In this document: positions 44,692-48,275 of the stretch, in pieces
Numbering within the stretch: position 1 is the first letter of the stretch
Layout of the letters: each line of letters starts with the position of its first letter
From: an uncultured Bacilli bacterium
GTDB lineage: Bacteria > Bacillota_I > Bacilli_A > RF39 > UBA660
Direction: 5' to 3'
DNA length: 48,275 nucleotides
Assembly: GCA_910584255.1 (NCBI GenBank)
Contig: CAJTXV010000011.1
Span: forward strand, 1 to 48,275
The notes under the pieces: generated by a model
Seen by the model: the letters and a program-made list of their open reading frames with translations, nothing else
The model's database searches: none
Told to the model about the DNA's origin: nothing
Made by a program: the position numbers and the translations under genes

Positions 44692-46053
44692 TTAATTTTT
44701 AGTTTTTTTATTATTTTTCTTTAATGGTGTAAAAATATCATCGATACTGTGAACTCCATGACGTATCATCTGGTCATAAACCTTTGGAATATAATTATAT
44801 AGGATAAATTCACCATTTACTTCTCCGTTTGGAGTTAAACCTTTCTTACGGAAGGCAAAAATTTCTTGTAATTCAATTTCACCATTTTTTAATCCAACAA
44901 CCTCAGAAATACTCGTAATTTTTCTTTTTCCATCACTAAGTCTTTCTACTTGGACAACTAGATCAATCGCATTATAAATATATTCACGGATTGCTGAAAT
45001 AGGGATTTCCATTTCTCCCATTAAAATCATCGTCTCTAAGCGGTTTAGTGCATCGATTGGACCATTGGCATGTAGAGTGGTCAGACTTCCCTCATGACCT
45101 GTATTCATTGCTTGTAACATATCAACGGCTTCCTTTCCACGAACTTCTCCAACAATAATACGGTCTGGTCTCATCCTTAGAGCATTTCTAACTAAGTCTC
45201 GAATCGTTACTTCTTTTCCGTTATCATAATTAGTACTTCTAGTTTCTAAAGAAATCACATGTCCTTGTCTTAGTTTTAATTCCACTGCATCTTCAATCGT
45301 GATAATTCTTTCTTCTTCTTTAATAAAGTTCGATAAAACATTTAAAATTGTTGTTTTTCCACTTCCAGTCCCACCACATACAATAATATTTAGTTTAGAA
45401 AGAACTGCTGCTTCTAAAAATCTTGCCATATAGGGAGTAAGTGTTCCCAAACGAATTAAGTCATCAATGGTATTTAAATGATCACTAAACTTACGAATGG
45501 TAAGAATCGGTCCTTTTAAACTAAGAGGTGGAATGATAGCATTCATTCTAGAACCATCTGGCAAGTGAGAATCTACCATAGGATTAGAAATGTCAATCGT
45601 TTTTCCAAGAGGCTGAATCATTCTTTCGATGGTTCTTAAAATATGGTCATTGTTAATAAAGGAAATAGTATCATCTTTGATAATCTTTCCATCAATTTCA
45701 ATATAGATATCATTTGGTCCATTTACCATAATCTCTGTTACATTCTTATCCTCTAATAATTCGGTAATCGGACCATATCCATTGATTTCATGTTCAATCA
45801 AATGAAAAATATGTTCTCTTTCTAAGTTAGATAAATCATATCCTTCCAAACTACGGTCAATCTCTGTATTGATATAATCTGTATGGTTCGTATTTTCTGG
45901 GATTTTATTATCTAAAATATTTTGAATTATTTGAACTCTTAATTGATCTAGTAACTCTTTATCTTTAAATATCTCATAGTCTTTAATGATTGTGATTGGT
46001 TTTTTTATAGTTGTATCTATTTCAAACTCTTCAGTGAATGTCTTCTTTGCCAT
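44692..46053 (-). CDS. cpaF: CpaF/TadA secretion ATPase
   Basis: A 454-residue hexameric ATPase that powers Tad pilus assembly. It has GYGPITELLED with PNDIYIEIDGK, Walker A GGTGSGKTT (about 224-232), the Asp box ITIEDAVELKL, RMRPDRIIVGEVRGKEA, and TGHEGSLTTLHAN. The ATG at 46051-46053 preceded by GAGAGGATGAGGAAG was chosen; the gene overlaps the end of the cpaE-like gene by 23 bp. The overlap indicates a polycistronic message. It is the hallmark gene of a Tad/Flp or type IVb pilus. Confidence 0.94.
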   Translation of the reverse strand: MAKKTFTEEFEIDTTIKKPITIIKDYEIFKDKELLDQLRVQIIQNILDNKIPENTNHTDYINTEIDRSLEGYDLSNLEREHIFHLIEHEINGYGPITELLEDKNVTEIMVNGPNDIYIEIDGKIIKDDTISFINNDHILRTIERMIQPLGKTIDISNPMVDSHLPDGSRMNAIIPPLSLKGPILTIRKFSDHLNTIDDLIRLGTLTPYMARFLEAAVLSKLNIIVCGGTGSGKTTILNVLSNFIKEEERIITIEDAVELKLRQGHVISLETRSTNYDNGKEVTIRDLVRNALRMRPDRIIVGEVRGKEAVDMLQAMNTGHEGSLTTLHANGPIDALNRLETMILMGEMEIPISAIREYIYNAIDLVVQVERLSDGKRKITSISEVVGLKNGEIELQEIFAFRKKGLTPNGEVNGEFILYNYIPKVYDQMIRHGVHSIDDIFTPLKKNNKKTKN

Positions 46054-46819
46054 CTTCCTCATCCTCTCCAATGAAATCATTTGCCATTTTAAACAAGAAT
46101 TCAGCATCTTTTTGATACTTCTTCTCCCAAGTTTTATCATCTAATGTTGGAATTGCTCCTTCTAGTAAATATTTTGTTAAGTTTTTTATATAAAATTTTG
46201 TAGATAATGTATAATCTATATTCCAATGAATCATCGTGCGGATATCAAAATCACTAAAATAGTTTTCACTTGGAATATAACCCTCGTTTAATACAACACG
46301 GAAATTTTCCATCTCTATATCCTTCATAATCGCCATAAAATTTTTACTATTTTTTAAATCCATTAAGTCATTGGACATTAAATAAACTAATAGATCAGAA
46401 TGATCATAAATTATAATATTGTTTTTAGAAAAACCATGCGTTGTGTCTACCAAAATCACATCGTATGTAAAAGAAACTCTTTCTAATAGTGTATCTAAAT
46501 AGCGGATTTCTATTTTTGTAGTCTGTCTTGGATCCTTTGGACAAGGAATCACATCTATCCATTCATTATAAGAAGAAATATAATCATCCACTGTTTGGAA
46601 CCGGTTGTGCATTAAATCATCTAAAACATGGTAAATTGTCTTTTTGGGAGTAACGTTTAGAGCGAGTGCTAAGGCACCATTACTAAAATCAAGATCCATT
46701 AGTAATACTTTTTTTCCTAGTCTTTGATAAATCCCTGCTAGATTTAATAAGAAAGTGCTTTTCCCTATTCCACCTTTCATAGAAGTAATCGTGATAATTT
46801 TTCCTCTTTCGTTTTTCAT
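46031..46819 (-). CDS. CpaE/TadZ-like ParA-family ATPase
   Basis: A 262-residue MinD/ParA-type ATPase. It has the deviant Walker A KGGIGKST (about 15-22), VLLMDLDFSNG and VILVDTTHG (Walker B). In Tad systems TadZ/CpaE localises the pilus machine at the pole or membrane. There is no receiver-like N-terminal domain as seen in CpaE of Caulobacter, so it resembles the shorter form. AGGAGG lies 5 bp before the ATG. Its gene overlaps cpaF. Confidence 0.86.
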   Translation of the reverse strand: MKNERGKIITITSMKGGIGKSTFLLNLAGIYQRLGKKVLLMDLDFSNGALALALNVTPKKTIYHVLDDLMHNRFQTVDDYISSYNEWIDVIPCPKDPRQTTKIEIRYLDTLLERVSFTYDVILVDTTHGFSKNNIIIYDHSDLLVYLMSNDLMDLKNSKNFMAIMKDIEMENFRVVLNEGYIPSENYFSDFDIRTMIHWNIDYTLSTKFYIKNLTKYLLEGAIPTLDDKTWEKKYQKDAEFLFKMANDFIGEDEEDGKEDIH

Positions 46820-46828
46820 ACATACCTC

Positions 46829-47173
46829 CTATCTACTACATTCTACAGAAGTTAAAACCGTAGTTTTATAATTTAAGAATAATGTGTCTACTTTTTTTGT
46901 TAAAGTTACAGATTTATTTTCTAAATCCCCCTCAATTTTTTCCACTTCAGCATTTGGATCATTTTCTAAAACTAATTTTTCTACATCTTTTTCACTTTTT
47001 CCAGTCAATGAATACACACAAGCAATTTCTGCGATGTGTTTTAGATTTTTTTCTTCATATTTTAATGTAAAATGGGAAAACAGTGCGTAAATCCCTAGTA
47101 AAATAACTGGTAGTAAAATGAGAAATAAAACAAGTACCTGTCCTCGGTTATCTAAATGTCTATTTTGTAGCAT
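46829..47173 (-). CDS. Second TadE-like pseudopilin
   Basis: A 114-residue protein with a short basic N-terminus (LQNRHLDNRGQ), one membrane helix (VLVLFLILLPVILLGIYALF) and an outer part with one Cys near its end. The N-terminal RGQxLVLFLILLP fits the TadE/TadF/TadG minor-pilin layout. It overlaps the previous gene by 14 bp and lies just before the cpaE-like gene. It may be a TadF-type partner. Confidence 0.62.
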   Translation of the reverse strand: MLQNRHLDNRGQVLVLFLILLPVILLGIYALFSHFTLKYEEKNLKHIAEIACVYSLTGKSEKDVEKLVLENDPNAEVEKIEGDLENKSVTLTKKVDTLFLNYKTTVLTSVECSR

Positions 47174-47513
47174 ATGGAATCACTCTTTCTATCTTGATGT
47201 GGTTTTCTCCTAGAATTTTATCCATTCCTGGTGTAAAAAAAGACAGATGGGAAGTAGTTTTTATTTTCATATAGGTTCCTTCCTCTTTGACTTCTAGTGT
47301 TGCTTCATTCTCCCTTCCCTCATTCAATACACGAAAAGCCTCCTCATAGTTGTTATTTTTCTTTAGCACCTCAATACTTTCTTCTAACCTGCTTTCTAGT
47401 TCTGTTTTTTCATAAAAAAGGCGACCAAAGTCAATCACTACAAAAAGAATCAGCAAAAGTACCGGTAATATTAATACAAACTCAATTAAGGCCTGCCCCT
47501 TTTCTTTTCGCAT
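47160..47513 (-). CDS. tadE: TadE-like minor pseudopilin
   Basis: A 117-residue protein with the classic TadE start, KGQALIEFVLILPVLLLILF, including the E at position +5 of the helix, followed by VVIDFGRLFYEK. TadE and TadF are minor pilins of Tad pili. Its ribosome binding site GGGGTGG lies 7 bp upstream. It is the first gene of the operon; no Flp major pilin or prepilin peptidase gene is visible in the window. Confidence 0.85.
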   Translation of the reverse strand: MRKEKGQALIEFVLILPVLLLILFVVIDFGRLFYEKTELESRLEESIEVLKKNNNYEEAFRVLNEGRENEATLEVKEEGTYMKIKTTSHLSFFTPGMDKILGENHIKIERVIPYATK

Positions 47514-47539
47514 CTTTCTGCCACCCCTATTATGATTTC

Positions 47540-47545
47540 ATTATA
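47540..47545 (-). promoter_or_regulatory. -10 element of the Tad operon
   Basis: A perfect TATAAT on the minus strand, about 27 bp before the tadE start codon. The -35 region (TTTCTT at 17 bp) is weak, so it may need an activator. Confidence 0.4.
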
Positions 47546-47556
47546 CCATAGTGAAT

Positions 47557-47586
47557 AGAAAAAAGAAATCTTTTTATAGATTTCTA
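47557..47586 (-). terminator. Terminator upstream of the Tad operon
   Basis: Minus strand: AGAAATC and GATTTCT form a 7-bp stem followed by TTTTTTC. It would block read-through from the region to the right. Confidence 0.5.
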
Positions 47587-47756
47587 AAAATTGAAGCACT
47601 ATGTAAAAGAGGGACTTATATAACAGTTTGGTTTCATTTTAAATTTACAATTGTTTTTATTTTAATTCTATATTTCTAAAAAAATTAATATGAAAAGATT
47701 CTACCAACTTTGACAGTTTCAGCTTAAAAAAAACATCATTTTATCCTTTATTACAA

Positions 47757-47790
47757 GAAAAAACGCATTATAAAAATGCGTACTTTTTAA
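47757..47790 (-). terminator. Terminator after the gene remnant
   Basis: Minus strand: ACGCATT and AATGCGT form a 7-bp stem with a five-base loop, followed by TTTTTTC. The plus-strand side is also T-rich, so it may be bidirectional. Confidence 0.6.
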
Positions 47791-47891
47791 TTTTAAGTTA
47801 AAGCAATATAAAATATAGATAAAAACAACAAGAAATATTATAATTTTTTTTAGTAAAATATTGTATTTTGGAGAGTATCTTTTATATATTC

Positions 47892-48269
47892 TTAAATTCC
47901 GTTATAATTTTTTTGATAGTCATTTGCATCGTATTTATTATTACAGCTAGCCTTTTGAGAATTCACCTCATTTAGCACTAGTAGCATTCCAAGTTTAGGA
48001 ACTTCTGCTTGTCTATAATCTACTAATACCTCTGTTAATTGTTCCATATCAGTTACATATGGCAAATCAAAATATTCAGAACTATCTCCTGCAATAAAGC
48101 CAGTAAATACTTCTTGATATTTTATTATCCCATTTATAACAATTGGTTCAAAAATATATTTTTGAGAAGTCGTTTTAACCGTAGGTCCGAACTCAGCAAT
48201 ATCACTAGAAATATATTCTAGTTTCAGACTGTTGACAAATAGGTAAAAGAAATTACTTATTTGTCTTTT
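47892..48269 (-). pseudogene. Probable remnant of a protein gene lacking a start codon
   Basis: An open frame of 125 codons with no ATG, GTG or TTG in its first half. The translation looks like real protein: KTTSQKYIFEPIVINGIIK, then VFTGFIAGDSSEYFDLPYV and VPKLGMLLVLNEVNSQK. The first ATG leaves only about 50 residues. A stop codon near the window end precedes it in frame and a terminator hairpin covers its beginning. It is best read as a truncated or frameshifted gene. No family was recognised. Confidence 0.4.
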
Positions 48270-48272
48270 TTA
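48234..48272 (+). terminator. Strong intrinsic terminator on the plus strand
   Basis: GACAAATAGGTAA (48234-48246) pairs with TTACTTATTTGTC (48253-48265) over 13 bp with one wobble, a six-base loop and TTTTTT. No plus-strand gene is visible to its left, so its source transcript is unknown. Confidence 0.65.
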
Positions 48273-48275
48273 TGT

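Larger units (their letters stand above)
47514..47891. other. Intergenic stretch of about 380 bp without a gene
   Basis: The interval between the Tad operon and the remnant gene holds the promoter -10 at 47540, two AT-rich hairpins (47557-47586 and 47757-47790) and otherwise AT-rich DNA with stops in all frames. No small open frame with a good ribosome binding site was found. Confidence 0.6.

Noticed and set aside
48039..48221. A 60-codon plus-strand frame before the right-edge terminator
   Set aside because: Its translation is low in complexity and unlike protein, while the opposite strand looks coding. It was not called a gene.

Overview
The window is AT-rich chromosomal DNA (Lys/Ile/Asn-rich proteins, short intergenic gaps, strong AGGAGG-type ribosome binding sites, and TGA used as an ordinary stop). 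It suggests a low-GC Firmicute in the Bacilli, most like the uncultured gut lineages near Erysipelotrichia/RF39. It looks like an endospore former. The window carries a germinant-receptor operon, a CotY/CotZ-type coat protein, a YjcZ-like small protein, a possible YqfC/YabP protein, and a KinB-like orphan kinase preceded by two Spo0A-box-like repeats. The taxon is inferred from gene content, not from a marker gene.

Left part (1-12.7 kb), mostly minus strand: a cut-off Rpn/PD-(D/E)XK protein; a probable calcium-export operon (CaCA exchanger, then P-type ATPase) with a long structured leader; three small unknown genes; a double-HTH regulator and a PflX-like radical SAM protein on the plus strand; a coupled trio (DUF308 membrane protein, Spx/ArsC-like protein, small membrane protein); an RluA pseudouridine synthase, a membrane-anchored cyclophilin, an RlmD-type rRNA methyltransferase, and two paralogous proteins that look kinase-like.

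Middle (12.6-26.4 kb): the tricistronic gerA-gerC-gerB operon is divergent from the kinase-like pair, and both transcription units have promoter elements resembling sigma-G sites. Then come an unknown membrane protein, a Qnr-like pentapeptide-repeat protein, an isolated holin/M23-endolysin pair, a BceRS-like two-component system feeding an ABC transporter and an RsiV-like protein, a sortase-like protein whose ribosome binding site lies in a perfect hairpin, and tRNA-Leu(CAG) and tRNA-Arg(CCU).

Right part (26.4-48.3 kb): an HD-domain protein, the comEA-comEC DNA-uptake genes, ftsW, the YjcZ-like gene, peptide deformylase, the KinB-like kinase, a membrane-anchored EIIB domain lacking its phospho-cysteine, the CotY/CotZ coat gene, rodA, surface proteins including a 1603-residue multidomain protein with a 21-Asn tract, a glycosyltransferase, and a Tad-pilus assembly operon (TadE-like x2, CpaE/TadZ, CpaF/TadA, TadB, TadC). 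The right edge holds a probable gene remnant and a strong plus-strand terminator.

Many coding starts were moved downstream from the longest open frame to an ATG/GTG with a good ribosome binding site. In several cases the longer frame would begin inside a promoter element. Family assignments rest on motifs read by eye; no database search was possible.
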